Source of the DNA: Streptomyces sp. LUP47B
GTDB taxonomy: Bacteria; Actinomycetota; Actinomycetes; Streptomycetales; Streptomycetaceae
Assembly (NCBI RefSeq): GCF_001746295.1
Contig: NZ_MJAH01000005.1
Span: forward strand, 55,723 to 119,722
Direction of reading: 5' to 3'
Length of the DNA: 64,000 bases
Made by a program: the position numbers and the translations under genes
Shown: positions 16,192 through 25,387 of the stretch, piece by piece
Layout of the letters: each line of letters starts with the position of its first letter
Numbering within the stretch: position 1 is the stretch's first letter
Notes under the pieces: model-generated
What the model was told of the DNA's origin: nothing
Seen by the model: the letters and a program-made list of their open reading frames with translations, nothing else
Databases searched by the model: none

Positions 16192-17493
16192 TCAGGCCTC
16201 GTCGCGGGCGAGGGCGAGCAATCGGTCCAGCACGCGGGGGCCGCCCGCGCGGACTCCGTCGTGCTCGAACTCGTCCGTCACCCAGGTGCGCAGACCGCGG
16301 ATCGCGCGGGCGGTCTCGAGGGAGTGGGCCGTATCCACGTACATGTCGTCGTGGTAGACGGCGGCGGCGACCGGGACTTCGTTGACGGCGAGGCGGGCCG
16401 AGTCGTACAGGGGCCGCCAGTCCGTGCGGGCGGCGAGGAGCTCGGCGGTCCCGCGCAGCGGGCGCAGGGCCGGGTCGCAGTCGAACAGCCAGGGGTGGAT
16501 GGACTCGCCGGTGAAGAGCAACGGCTCGTCGCCCGCGAGGGTCTTGGCCGCGTCGAACTGCGGGAACTCGGTGCGTACCCGTTCGGCCGACCATGCGGTG
16601 GGGCGCTCGTCCTGGCCGTAGGTGGCCTCGTGGACGAGGGCGTAGAGCGGGTGGGCCGCGTAGGAGAGGAGGCCCTGGACCTCTTCCTGGAACGCGTCGG
16701 AGAGCTCCGGGCCCTGCGGGGTGCGGACGAAGGCGTGCTCCAGCAGGAAGTGCAGGCGGTGACTGCCCTCGCCGCCACCGAGGAGGATGCCGAGGGACTG
16801 GAAGGCCTCGACGGTCAGGCGGTAGCCGTTCGGCAGGGTGACGTCGCGGGTGAGGAGATGGTCGGCGATACGGCGCGCCCGCTCGACGTCCTGCGGATAG
16901 CGGGCGTAGTGCGCGGCGACCTTGCGCTCCACGCGCGGGTAGGCGGCCCGGTAGACGTCGTCGGCGTGGCCGTCGAGGGAGGGCAGACCGCCGGTGATGA
17001 GGGCGGCGGCGAGGCCCTCGGGGGCGAGGGACAGATAGGTCGTGGCGCAGAAACCGCCGAAGCTCTGCCCGAGGACGGTCCAGGGAGCGCCGCCGGTCAC
17101 CTGGGCGCGGATCGCCTCGCAGTCGCGGACGATGGAGTCGGCACGGAAGCGGGCCAGGTAGTCGGCCTGTTCGGCGGGGCCGCCACGCAGCGGGAGCGTC
17201 TGGCGGTTGGCGGGGGTGGAGTGGCCGGTGCCGCGCTGGTCGAGCAGGAGGACGCGGTACTCCTTCAGGGCCCGGCCGAACCAGGCCCCCTTGCCGACGA
17301 AACGGTTCGCCCCGAAGCCAGGTCCGCCCTGGAGATAGACCAGCCACGGCAGGTTCTGGCCCACCTTGTCGCTCGCGACGGCCTCGCGGGCGTAGAGCTC
17401 GATCGTCTCCCCGGCCGGGTCGTCGTGGTCGAGGGGGACGGTGAAGCGGCGGTCGGTGAGGACGATACCGGGCTGGCGGTAGGTCGCGGTCAA
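16192..17493 (-). CDS. alpha/beta hydrolase, proline iminopeptidase-like
   Basis: A 433-aa serine hydrolase of the prolyl aminopeptidase branch (peptidase S33). The oxyanion motif GGPG is at residues 56-59, DQRGTG at 85-90, and the nucleophile is Ser144 in GQSFGG. A cap domain with GGGEGSHRLH follows, and the Asp and His of the triad fall in the C-terminal 60 residues. It should remove N-terminal Pro or similar residues from peptides in the cytoplasm. I chose the TTG at 17493: it has GGGAG nine bases upstream and gives the usual N-terminus, MTATYRQPGIVLTDRRF. A GTG about 60 bp upstream is an alternative; frame beyond that is shadow. Confidence 0.85.
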   Translation of the reverse strand: MTATYRQPGIVLTDRRFTVPLDHDDPAGETIELYAREAVASDKVGQNLPWLVYLQGGPGFGANRFVGKGAWFGRALKEYRVLLLDQRGTGHSTPANRQTLPLRGGPAEQADYLARFRADSIVRDCEAIRAQVTGGAPWTVLGQSFGGFCATTYLSLAPEGLAAALITGGLPSLDGHADDVYRAAYPRVERKVAAHYARYPQDVERARRIADHLLTRDVTLPNGYRLTVEAFQSLGILLGGGEGSHRLHFLLEHAFVRTPQGPELSDAFQEEVQGLLSYAAHPLYALVHEATYGQDERPTAWSAERVRTEFPQFDAAKTLAGDEPLLFTGESIHPWLFDCDPALRPLRGTAELLAARTDWRPLYDSARLAVNEVPVAAAVYHDDMYVDTAHSLETARAIRGLRTWVTDEFEHDGVRAGGPRVLDRLLALARDEA

Positions 17494-17597
17494 CAGGGCT
17501 CCCGGGACGGACGGACATTCTGTGGACGCGTCCCAGTTCAGCACATGTTCGTCCGTCGTCCGACCCCTTCGATCATGAAATCTTACTGACTCACGGG

Positions 17598-18623
17598 TCA
17601 GCGGGCCGCCAGGCTGGAGCGCCGCACCACCAGTTCGGGCTGGAGCACCACCCGGCGGTGGTCGTGCCGCTTGCCGGTGGTCTCCGCCTCCGACTCCTCC
17701 AGGAGCAGTTCGGCGGCCAGGGCGCCCATGGTGACGGCGGGCTGCCGGACCGACGTGAGGGGGACGGCCGCGGCGGCGGCGAACTCGATGTCGTCGTAGC
17801 CGACGATTGCTAGGTCGTCGGGCACCGTGATCCCCGCCGCGTACATGGCCTGCAGGACGCCGAGGGCGAGCAGGTCGTTGGCGCAGAACACGGCGGTCGG
17901 GCGGGCGGCGAGGCCGAGGAGACGGGCGCCGGCGTCCCGGCCCGCGGCCACGTCGAGCCGTTCGGTGGGCAGCTCGCGCAGGTTCTCGGGGCCCAGGCCC
18001 GCCTCGGCGAGAGCGTTGAGGGCACCGGTGCGGCGGTCGCGGACCTGGTTGAGGCCGGGCGGGCCGCTGACGTAGGCGATGGAGCGGTGGCCGGCGTCCA
18101 CGAGGTGGCGGACGGCCAGGGCGCCGCCGGCGACGTCGTCGACGGAGACCGAGCACTCGGTGGTGCCCTCGGCGACCCGGTCGACGAGGACGAAGGGGAT
18201 GCCGTGGCGGCGGAAGGAGTCGATGTTGCGGCCGGAGGCGTCGGTCGGGGTGAGCAGGACGCCCCGGACCCGCTGCTCCGCGAAGAGGGACAGGTACTCC
18301 GCCTCCTCGCTCGCGCTCTGGGCGCTGTTGCAGACCATCACGCCCAGGCCGTCCTCGCGGGCGGCCCGCTCGGCGCCGCGCGCGACGTCGACGAAGAAGG
18401 GGTTGCCCATGTCGAGGACGAGCAGACCCATGATCCGGCTGCGGCCCGCGCGCAGCTGACGCGCGGACTCGCTGCGGACATAGCCGAGCCGGTCTATCGC
18501 GGACAGGACGCGCGCCCGGGTCTCGGTGGCGACGGAGTCCGGACGATTGATGACGTTCGAGACCGTGCCGACGGAGACTCCGGCGGCGCGGGCGACGTCC
18601 TTGATACCCACCGACTGGGCCAT
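17598..18623 (-). CDS. LacI-family regulator of the rhamnose island
   Basis: A 341-aa LacI/GalR repressor. The HTH is at residues 5-27 (IKDVARAAGVSVGTVSNVINRPD) with the minor-groove hinge helix about residues 50-60. A periplasmic-binding-like effector domain follows. Its place directly downstream of the rhamnose importer genes, same strand, and the LacI-type operators in the divergent rhaT/rhaI promoter make it the probable repressor released by rhamnose or rhamnulose. No operator is seen in front of its own gene. Confidence 0.85.
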   Translation of the reverse strand: MAQSVGIKDVARAAGVSVGTVSNVINRPDSVATETRARVLSAIDRLGYVRSESARQLRAGRSRIMGLLVLDMGNPFFVDVARGAERAAREDGLGVMVCNSAQSASEEAEYLSLFAEQRVRGVLLTPTDASGRNIDSFRRHGIPFVLVDRVAEGTTECSVSVDDVAGGALAVRHLVDAGHRSIAYVSGPPGLNQVRDRRTGALNALAEAGLGPENLRELPTERLDVAAGRDAGARLLGLAARPTAVFCANDLLALGVLQAMYAAGITVPDDLAIVGYDDIEFAAAAAVPLTSVRQPAVTMGALAAELLLEESEAETTGKRHDHRRVVLQPELVVRRSSLAAR

Positions 18624-18703
18624 CGGGCAGGGACCTCCAGGGAGACGGGGGGCGACAGGACGACCTTCACATTATCGTCGGGTCGCCCCCGGACCGGTCA
18701 CGA

Positions 18704-20128
18704 TCAGGCAGGCAGTGCGAAGTCGACGACGTGGAGCGCCGAGGGAGTCGTACCGCTGGACTTCTCCTGGTACATGAACGACAGCACGTTGTCCTGCGCG
18801 ACCCGCAGCTCGTCGATCACGACCTCGCCGAAGGCGTTGAGGCCGCTGCCGTCGAAGAGGATCTTCCAGTCGGTGTACCCGGACGCCTTGGAGGCACCCG
18901 CGATCCGGCCGAACGGGAAGATCGCGTAGGCGTTGTCGTACTTGTCCAGGATGAGTTTGGTGCGCTGGCTGGAGCCGAGCACGACCGGTATCTCGGTCTT
19001 CTGCCAGGTGCCCGAGGCGTTCTTGCGGACGTGGAAGGCGCGGCCGTTGGCGGTGCGGTCGGAGACGTAGTTCGTGGTGCACTGACCGAAGCGGCCGGGG
19101 ACGTACGAGATGATCGCGTGCGGCAGGCCCGAGGAGTCCGTGGCCTGGCTCTCCTGGTTCATCAGGGAGTGGTCCGGGTTCAGCGCGTCGATGACCAGGC
19201 CGCTGTCGGTGACGGCGACCTTGTCGGAGCCGCCGGTGGTGCCGACGACGGTGCCGGCGTTGTTGCGCCAGGTGCGGCCGCGGTCGTCGGAGTAGACGTA
19301 GCCGGTGTCGTGGTTGGTGATGCCGCCGCTCGAGCACATCACGGCGCCGTTCTGCTCGCGCCAGGTGAAGAAGGAGTGCAGCCGGCCGTTCTTGTCGTAG
19401 TCGATGCCGTGCAGGTACATGTTGCGGGCCGTCGAGGAGCCGTGCTCGCTGGTGTAGGTGCCGGTGGAGGCGGACCACTCGCCGAGGTCGGTCCAGGCCG
19501 AACCGTCGTATTCCGCGAGGGCGTTGCGGCCGTTGCCGGATATCCCGCGCCGGTAGCTGAGCTGGAGCTTGCCGTCCGGGGTGGAGACGAACTGCGGGTA
19601 GGTGAACTGCGAGGTGAGGGCCACGCCGTCCAGCGTGGACTGGGGTGCGCCGAACCGGGCCGTGGTCCAGCTCAGTCCTGACGGGTTGTCCAGGAGGCCG
19701 GCGACCGACTTGACGTAGGTGAAGCCGTCGCTGTGCGAGTCCATGTTGAGGTGGAGGCGGCCGTCCACCTTGGAGACGCCCATGGAGATGACGTTGTGGG
19801 AGTCGCTGGTCTTGAGGGTGTGTCCGACCTGGACGGTGGACCAGGTGCTCCCACCGAGGACGCGGCGGCCGACGACGGCGTTCTTGTCGGCGGTGTACCA
19901 GACGGCGTACTGATAGCCCTTGTAGGTCAGCAGGCCGTTCTTCTGGAACGAGTTGTTGTTGACGAGGCCGTCGTAGGAGACGAAGAACACGGCCTGGCTG
20001 TCGAGCGTGGTGGTGCCGGTCCGGGTGACGGAGGGGCCGGGGTCGGCGGCGCGGGCGGTGCCGCCGGTGAGCGCGGTGGTGGACATGGCGGACACGATGG
20101 CACCTGCGAGCAGCGTGCGTCTTTTCAT
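18704..20128 (-). CDS. secreted BNR-repeat enzyme (candidate rhamnose-releasing glycanase/lyase)
   Basis: A 474-aa exported protein. MKRRTLLAGAIVSAMSTTAL...ARA is a signal peptide with a twin-arginine-like start. The mature part looks like a BNR_4-type beta-propeller, with repeated Asp-box-like turns (for example YSDDRGRTW) and YAVWYTADKN early. BNR_4 folds occur in ulvan lyases and in enzymes cutting the terminal L-rhamnose-alpha-1,4-glucuronate bond (PL42/GH145 group). Its position in the rha operon suggests that it frees rhamnose from a polysaccharide outside the cell. The specific reaction is inference. ATG 20128 is supported by AGGAG; it follows rhaM by 32 bp. Confidence 0.8.
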   Translation of the reverse strand: MKRRTLLAGAIVSAMSTTALTGGTARAADPGPSVTRTGTTTLDSQAVFFVSYDGLVNNNSFQKNGLLTYKGYQYAVWYTADKNAVVGRRVLGGSTWSTVQVGHTLKTSDSHNVISMGVSKVDGRLHLNMDSHSDGFTYVKSVAGLLDNPSGLSWTTARFGAPQSTLDGVALTSQFTYPQFVSTPDGKLQLSYRRGISGNGRNALAEYDGSAWTDLGEWSASTGTYTSEHGSSTARNMYLHGIDYDKNGRLHSFFTWREQNGAVMCSSGGITNHDTGYVYSDDRGRTWRNNAGTVVGTTGGSDKVAVTDSGLVIDALNPDHSLMNQESQATDSSGLPHAIISYVPGRFGQCTTNYVSDRTANGRAFHVRKNASGTWQKTEIPVVLGSSQRTKLILDKYDNAYAIFPFGRIAGASKASGYTDWKILFDGSGLNAFGEVVIDELRVAQDNVLSFMYQEKSSGTTPSALHVVDFALPA

Positions 20129-20160
20129 GGTGCGGCTCCTGCGGTCCTGATGGGGAGTTT

Positions 20161-20481
20161 TCAGGCGAGGTGGAACACCTCGGTGAGCGGTTTCATCGCC
20201 TCGTCGGGGCGGGCTCCGTCGAGGGACTCGAAGAACTCGCCCATCTCGGCCTGCCAGCGGGCGTTGACCTCGGTGGCTTCCATACCGGCCTTGGCGGCCT
20301 CGAAGTCCTCGGTCTCCAGGTAGCCGACGAGCAGGCCGTCGTCGCGCAGGAAGAGCGAGTAGTTGTGCCAGCCGGTGGCCGAGAGTGCGTCCAGCATCTC
20401 CGGCCACACGGCGGCGTGTCGTTCGCGGTACTCGGCGAGCTTGTCCTGACGGACCTTGAGAAGGAAACAGACGCGCTGCAT
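20161..20481 (-). CDS. rhaM: L-rhamnose mutarotase
   Basis: A 106-aa member of the RhaM family, converting alpha to beta anomers of L-rhamnose for the isomerase. Typical features are the start MQRVCFLLKVRQDKLAEY, His22 in RHAAVWPEM, and GWHNYSLFLRDDG. The length is typical. It lies 17 bp downstream of the importer's binding-protein gene and is followed by the BNR enzyme, all on one strand, so co-transcribed. Frame upstream of 20481 belongs to the binding-protein gene in another phase. Confidence 0.92.
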   Translation of the reverse strand: MQRVCFLLKVRQDKLAEYRERHAAVWPEMLDALSATGWHNYSLFLRDDGLLVGYLETEDFEAAKAGMEATEVNARWQAEMGEFFESLDGARPDEAMKPLTEVFHLA

Positions 20482-20498
20482 GAAGTACCGCTCCGCAA

Positions 20499-21578
20499 CT
20501 AGAAGTTGAACTGGTCGATGTTCTTGGCGGTGAACACGGTCGGCTTGCCGAGGTTGATCACGCCGTCCTTGCCGATGGTGTACGTGGTGTCGCCGGCCTT
20601 GAAGGTCTCGCCCTCCTTGCCGGTGATCTGGCCGGAGACCAGGGCGACGGCGGTCTGGGCGGCCAGCGCGCCGAGCTTGGACGGGTCCCACAGCTCGAAT
20701 CCCTCGACGGTGCCGTTCTTGACGTACTTGCGCATGTCGTTGGGGGTGCCGAGGCCGGTCAGCTTGACCTTGCCCTTGTACTTGGAGCCGGAGAGGTACT
20801 GGGCGGCGGCCTTGATGCCGACGGTGGTCGGGGAGATGATCCCCTTCAGGTTCGGGTACTCCTGGAGCAGGCCCTGCGTCTGCTGGAAGGACTGCTGGGC
20901 GTCGTCATTGCCGTAGGCGACCTTGACGAGCTTGATGTTCTTGTACTTGGGGTCCTTCAGCTCGTCCTTCATGAAGTCGATCCAGGTGTTCTGGTTCGTC
21001 GCCGTCTGCGCGGCGGACAGGATCGCGATCTCGCCCTTGTAGCCGATCTGCTCGGCGAGCAGCTGGACCTCGGTGCGGCCCAGGTCCTCGGCGGAGGCCT
21101 GCGACACGAAGGCGTTGCGGCAGTCGGCCTTGGTGTCGGAGTCGTAGGTGACGACCTTGATGTCGTTCTTCATGGCCTGCTTGAGGGCGGTGCACAGGGC
21201 GCCCGGGTCCTGCGCGGACACGGCCATCGCGTTCACCTGCTGCTGGGTGAGCGTGTTGACGTAGGAGACCTGCCCTGCGGTGTCGGTGGCGCTGGACGGG
21301 CCGACCTCCTTGTACTTCGAGCCCAGGTCCGTCAGGGCCGCCTCGCCGCCCTTGTCGGCGGAGGTGAAGTAGGGGTTGTTGACCTGCTTGGGCAGGAAGC
21401 CGACGGTCAGGCCCTTCTTGGTGGCCGCGTTCGGGTCGGCCTTGGCGGTCGAGGCGGCCGAGGCGCCCTCGTCCTGCACGTCCTTCTTGGTGGTGCCGCC
21501 GCACGCGGTGAGCGCGAGGGCGAGGGAGGTGCCGGCGGCGAGGGCCGCGCAGGAACGGCGGAGGGATGACTTGCGCAT
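20499..21578 (-). CDS. rhaS: rhamnose ABC transporter substrate-binding lipoprotein
   Basis: A 359-aa periplasmic-binding-type protein (family of RbsB/RhaS). The signal peptide ends in LTAC with Cys26 lipidated. The mature part has the two-lobe sugar-binding pattern, with FLPKQVNNPYF, ISPTTVGIKAAAQYL and the C-terminal VALVSGQITGKEGETF. It captures L-rhamnose at the membrane surface for the permeases encoded just upstream. ATG 21578 has AAAGGA upstream. The 112-bp gap before it carries a hairpin and a 41-bp repeat that may raise its level relative to the permeases. Confidence 0.9.
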   Translation of the reverse strand: MRKSSLRRSCAALAAGTSLALALTACGGTTKKDVQDEGASAASTAKADPNAATKKGLTVGFLPKQVNNPYFTSADKGGEAALTDLGSKYKEVGPSSATDTAGQVSYVNTLTQQQVNAMAVSAQDPGALCTALKQAMKNDIKVVTYDSDTKADCRNAFVSQASAEDLGRTEVQLLAEQIGYKGEIAILSAAQTATNQNTWIDFMKDELKDPKYKNIKLVKVAYGNDDAQQSFQQTQGLLQEYPNLKGIISPTTVGIKAAAQYLSGSKYKGKVKLTGLGTPNDMRKYVKNGTVEGFELWDPSKLGALAAQTAVALVSGQITGKEGETFKAGDTTYTIGKDGVINLGKPTVFTAKNIDQFNF

Positions 21579-21610
21579 GTCGGGTCCTTTGTGACGGAGG
21601 TGAACGGTTG

Positions 21611-21659
21611 CGCCCCTCAGGGGCGCGGGGAACTGCGCGACCAGCCACAGACGGCCCGC
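21611..21659 (-). repeat. dispersed 41-bp repeat with hairpin (copy 1)
   Basis: Read on the minus strand, positions 21659-21619 match 26679-26719 at 40 of 41 bases. This copy continues into GCGCCCC-TGA-GGGGCGC, a perfect 7-bp hairpin. It sits between the permease stop and the rhaS start, in transcript sense. Repeats of this kind are, from memory, scattered through Streptomyces genomes. Confidence 0.75.
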
Positions 21660-21690
21660 AGGTTTGGGGACGGCCTTTCCAGCGGAGCGT

Positions 21691-22665
21691 TTACGCGGCT
21701 CGGCGGCCGGCCCTCGCAACCGAGATCTGCCGTGCGACCCGGGGGCCGAGCACGGAGAGGACGAGGAGAACGCCGGTGACGACGATCTGGGACTGGGCGG
21801 AGACGTCCTGGAGGCTCATCACGTTCTGCAGGGCGCCGAGCAGGAAGACTCCCGCGATCGCACCGCCGAGCGTGCCCTTGCCGCCGTCGAAGTCGATGCC
21901 GCCCAGTAGGACGGCTGCCACGACGGAGAGTTCGAGCCCGGTGGCGTTGTCGTAGCGGGCGCTGGCGTAGTGCAGGGCCCAGAAGATGCCGGTGAGGGAG
22001 GCCATCAGGCCCGTCACCGTGAACAGGATCAGCTTCTGGCGCTTGACCCGGATGCCCGCGAACCGCGCCGCCTCCTCGCTCGCGCCGGTCGCGAACACCG
22101 ACCGTCCGAACGGCGTGGCGTGCAGGACGACCACGGCGATCGCGAGCAGGACGAGGAAGGGCAGGAAGGCCTGCGGGATGAACGTGTCCCCGACCCGGCC
22201 CGCCGCGAAGTCCAGGTACTGGGTGGGGAAGTCGGTGACCGCGTCGGAGCCGAGCACGATCTGTGCGATGCCCCGGTAGGCGGCGAGGGTGCCGATGGTG
22301 ACGGCGAGGGAGGGCAGGCCCAGCCGGGTGACGAGCAGACCGTTGACCAGTCCGCACGCCACTCCGAGCAGCAGGCAGATCGGGATGATCACCTCGATCG
22401 TCAGACCTTGGTTCCACAGGGCGCCCATGACCGCGCCGGACAGACCCGCGGTGGAGGCGACGGAGAGGTCGATCTCGCCGGAGACCACGAGCATGGTCAT
22501 CGGCAGGGCGATCAGCGCGATCGGCAGGGTGTTGCCGATCAGGAAGGACAGGTTGAGGGCGTTGCCGAAGCCGTCGACCGTACCGAAGGACAGCAGGAGC
22601 ACGACGATGAGCAGCGCACCGACGACCGTGTCCCAGCGGATCGCACGCGTCAGGGAGTCAGGCAT
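21691..22665 (-). CDS. rhaQ: rhamnose ABC transporter permease
   Basis: A 324-aa permease of the RbsC/BPD_transp_2 family, about eight to ten hydrophobic helices. The family block GEIDLSVASTAGLSGA is near residue 67 and GGIDFDGGKGTLGGAIAGV lies in the C-terminal third. It forms the membrane channel with the other permease. Its start overlaps the upstream permease stop by 8 bp, so translation is coupled. The rhaP/rhaQ naming follows Rhizobium and the order of the two is arbitrary here. Confidence 0.88.
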   Translation of the reverse strand: MPDSLTRAIRWDTVVGALLIVVLLLSFGTVDGFGNALNLSFLIGNTLPIALIALPMTMLVVSGEIDLSVASTAGLSGAVMGALWNQGLTIEVIIPICLLLGVACGLVNGLLVTRLGLPSLAVTIGTLAAYRGIAQIVLGSDAVTDFPTQYLDFAAGRVGDTFIPQAFLPFLVLLAIAVVVLHATPFGRSVFATGASEEAARFAGIRVKRQKLILFTVTGLMASLTGIFWALHYASARYDNATGLELSVVAAVLLGGIDFDGGKGTLGGAIAGVFLLGALQNVMSLQDVSAQSQIVVTGVLLVLSVLGPRVARQISVARAGRRAA

Positions 22666-23698
22666 GGCGGGCGTTCCTCTTCTTCAGGGCGGAGGCCACG
22701 CGCAGCGCGACGATCCGGTCGACCGCGATGGCGAGGATGAGCAGGATGCCGTTGATGGCGAGCACCCAGACCGAGCTGACGCCGAGGGCGGGCAGCACAC
22801 TGTTGATGGAGGTCAGCAGCAGGGCGCCGAGAGCCGCGCCGTAGACGCTGCCGGAGCCGCCGGTGAAGACGACACCGCCGACCACGACCGCGCTGACGAC
22901 GGTCAGTTCGTAGCCGGTTCCGGTGCCCGAGTCGACGTTGCCGAACCGGGCCAGGTACAGGGCGCCGGCGAGACCGGCGAGGCCGCCGCAGAAGGTGTAC
23001 GCGGCCAGGATCCGCTTGCGCACCGGGATGCCGGCGAGCCGTGCGGCCTCGGGGTTGGAGCCGAGCGCGTACAGCTCGCGTCCGCTGCCGAAGTGCTTGA
23101 GGTAGTAGGCGGTGGCGATGAGGACCGCCAGCGCGATCAGGGCCAGGTAGGGCACCGCGGAGATGCCGCCGGAGCCGAAGTTCACGAAGCTGTCCGGGAG
23201 GTCGGCCGCCGTGATCTGGCGGGAGCCGACCCAGATGGAGTCGATGCCCCGGATGATGTAGAGCGTGCCGAGGGTGACCACGAGCGCGGGCACCTGGCCG
23301 AGGCTGACGAGGAGGCCGTTGAGCAGGCCGAAGCCGATGCCGAACAGGACCGCGAGCCCGATCGCCACGACGGGGTTCCCGCCGCCCTGGAGGTAGTTGC
23401 CGGCGGCGAAGGCGCTGATCCCGAGGGTGGAGCCGACCGAGAGGTCGACGTTCCTCGTGATGACGACCAGCGACTGGCCGGTGGCGACCAGGACCAGGAT
23501 GGTGGCGTTCAGCAGCAGGTCCTTGATGCCCTGCTCGGTGAGGAAGTCGCTGTTCCCGATCTGGGTGACGACGATCATCACCAGGAAGACGAGCAGGATG
23601 GCGAGTTCGCGCATCTTGAAGACGCGGTCGACGAGCCGGGTGGCACCGGCCTTCGGCACCTCGGCGGGAGGGGCCTGCTGGGGGGTGGTGACCGTCAT
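22658..23698 (-). CDS. rhaP: rhamnose ABC transporter permease
   Basis: A 346-aa permease of the same family, with a 30-residue cytoplasmic N-terminal tail before the first helix. It carries NVDLSVGSTLGISAFAAG near residue 89 and GGVVFTGGSGSVYGAALGALL near residue 270. ATG 23698 overlaps the stop of the ATPase gene by 4 bp (ATGA), a coupled arrangement. The frame upstream of 23698 is within the ATPase gene and not used. Confidence 0.88.
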   Translation of the reverse strand: MTVTTPQQAPPAEVPKAGATRLVDRVFKMRELAILLVFLVMIVVTQIGNSDFLTEQGIKDLLLNATILVLVATGQSLVVITRNVDLSVGSTLGISAFAAGNYLQGGGNPVVAIGLAVLFGIGFGLLNGLLVSLGQVPALVVTLGTLYIIRGIDSIWVGSRQITAADLPDSFVNFGSGGISAVPYLALIALAVLIATAYYLKHFGSGRELYALGSNPEAARLAGIPVRKRILAAYTFCGGLAGLAGALYLARFGNVDSGTGTGYELTVVSAVVVGGVVFTGGSGSVYGAALGALLLTSINSVLPALGVSSVWVLAINGILLILAIAVDRIVALRVASALKKRNARHA

Positions 23699-25212
23699 GC
23701 GGCGGCCCTCCCGGTGGCTGCGGCCATCACGGTTTCCTCGGTGGCGTCGGAGCGCGGGATCTCGGCGGTGAGGCGGCCCTCGTGCATCACGAGCACGCGG
23801 TCGGCCATGCCGAGGATCTCGGGCAGGTCGGAGGAGATCATCAGGATGGCCACCCCGTCGGCGGCCAGTTCGCTGAGCAGCCGGTGCACCTCGGCCTTGG
23901 TGCCGACGTCGATGCCGCGGGTCGGCTCGTCGACGATGAGCACCTTGGGGCCGGTGGCCAGCCACTTGGCGAGGACGACCTTCTGTTGGTTGCCGCCCGA
24001 CAGGGTGTTGACGGTGTCGGCGATCCGGGCGTACTTCACCTGGAGCTTGACGGCCCAGTCGAGGGAACGGCTGCGTTCGGCACCGCGGTCCATGAGGCCC
24101 GCCTTGACGGTCGTACGGAGTCCGGTGAGGCCGATGTTGCGCTCGATGGACATGTCCATCACGAGGCCCTGGGCACGCCGGTCCTCGGGGACCAGGGCGA
24201 GTCCTGCGGCCATCGCGGTGGAGGGGGCGCCGTTGACGAGGGTCTTGCCGTCCACGGAAACCTGTCCGGCGTCCCAGCGGTCGATGCCGAAAACGGCTCG
24301 GGCGACTTCGGTACGGCCCGCTCCGACGAGCCCGGCGAGGCCGACGATCTCGCCCTTCCTGACCTCGAAGGAGACGTCGGTGAAGACGCCCTCGCGGGTC
24401 AGCCTGCTCACCGTGAGCGCGACCTCTCCGGCGCGTACGTCCTGCTTGGGGTACAGCTCGTCGAGGTCGCGGCCGACCATACGGCGGACGAGATCGTCCT
24501 CGGTCATGCCCTCGATCGGCTCGCTGGCGATCCAGGCGCCGTCGCGCAGGGTGGTGACCCGCTGGCAGATCCGGAAGATCTCCTCCAGGCGGTGCGAGAT
24601 GAACAGGACGGCGGCGCCCTGCTCACGCAGCGCCTTGACGACGCCGAAGAGGCGGGCCACCTCGCTGCCGGTGAGGGCGGCGGTCGGCTCGTCCATGATC
24701 AGGACCCGGGCCTCGAAGGACAGCGCCTTGGCGATCTCGACGATCTGCTGGTCGGCGATGGACAGGCCGCGCGCCGGGCGGTCGGGGTCGAGCTCGACCC
24801 CGAGACGCTGCATCAGAGCCAGGGTCGCGGCGTGCGTGGCCTTGTGGTCGATCCGGCCGAGGGCGCGCCGGGGCTGGCGGCCCATGAAGATGTTCTCGGC
24901 GATCGACAGGTCGGGAAAGAGCGTGGGCTCCTGGTAGATCACGGCGATGCCGGCGTCGCGGGCGTCACCGGGACCGTGGAAGAGGACCGGCTCGCCGTCG
25001 AGCACTACCTGGCCGCTGTCCGGCCGGTGCACTCCCGCGAGGGTCTTGATGAGGGTCGACTTGCCCGCGCCGTTCTCGCCGGCGAGGGCGTGTACCTCCC
25101 CGGGAAACAGCTCCAGGGAGACGTCCCGCAGGGCGCGAACCGCGCCGAAGGACTTCGAAATGTCCCTGAGCGCGAGAACCGGGGCCGGACCCGTGGTGGA
25201 CGGGTGGGTCAT
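23695..25212 (-). CDS. rhaT: rhamnose ABC transporter ATP-binding protein (two ATPase domains)
   Basis: A 505-aa sugar-import ATPase of the RbsA/MglA type with two nucleotide-binding domains. Domain 1 has Walker A GENGAGKST near residue 44 and the signature LSIADQQ; domain 2 (from about residue 260) has the signature LSGGNQQK and Walker B VLIVDEPT, but a degenerate Walker A (GLVGAGRTE). This asymmetry is normal for the family. First gene of the minus-strand rha operon; its promoter lies in the shared gap with rhaI. Confidence 0.92.
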   Translation of the reverse strand: MTHPSTTGPAPVLALRDISKSFGAVRALRDVSLELFPGEVHALAGENGAGKSTLIKTLAGVHRPDSGQVVLDGEPVLFHGPGDARDAGIAVIYQEPTLFPDLSIAENIFMGRQPRRALGRIDHKATHAATLALMQRLGVELDPDRPARGLSIADQQIVEIAKALSFEARVLIMDEPTAALTGSEVARLFGVVKALREQGAAVLFISHRLEEIFRICQRVTTLRDGAWIASEPIEGMTEDDLVRRMVGRDLDELYPKQDVRAGEVALTVSRLTREGVFTDVSFEVRKGEIVGLAGLVGAGRTEVARAVFGIDRWDAGQVSVDGKTLVNGAPSTAMAAGLALVPEDRRAQGLVMDMSIERNIGLTGLRTTVKAGLMDRGAERSRSLDWAVKLQVKYARIADTVNTLSGGNQQKVVLAKWLATGPKVLIVDEPTRGIDVGTKAEVHRLLSELAADGVAILMISSDLPEILGMADRVLVMHEGRLTAEIPRSDATEETVMAAATGRAAA

Positions 25213-25257
25213 TGGGGGCTCCTCGACGACGCCGGCGGGACGACCCTTACGGCGTCG

Positions 25258-25269
25258 TGAAAGGTTTCA
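25258..25269. promoter_or_regulatory. operator TGAAAGGTTTCA (rhaT side)
   Basis: LacI-type 12-bp palindrome, one mismatch from TGAAACGTTTCA, between rhaT's likely transcription start and its ATG. A minus-strand promoter candidate upstream is TTGACG (25313-25308) with TAACGT (25289-25284), spacer 18 bp. Confidence 0.6.
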
Positions 25270-25323
25270 ACTTGGTTGCCGGGACGTTAGACACGGAGCG
25301 CATGTCACGTCAATGGGTTCGTG

Positions 25324-25338
25324 TCGAAAATGTTTCGA
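25324..25338. promoter_or_regulatory. perfect palindrome TCGAAA-ATG-TTTCGA
   Basis: Perfect dyad with a 3-bp centre in the middle of the divergent rha gap. It resembles the flanking operators' half sites but with odd spacing, so it could be an auxiliary site or a site for another regulator. Confidence 0.4.
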
Positions 25339-25387
25339 TGGACTCAGGTCACGGCGGGGTCACGGGCAACAGCCTTGGCCGCAGGGG

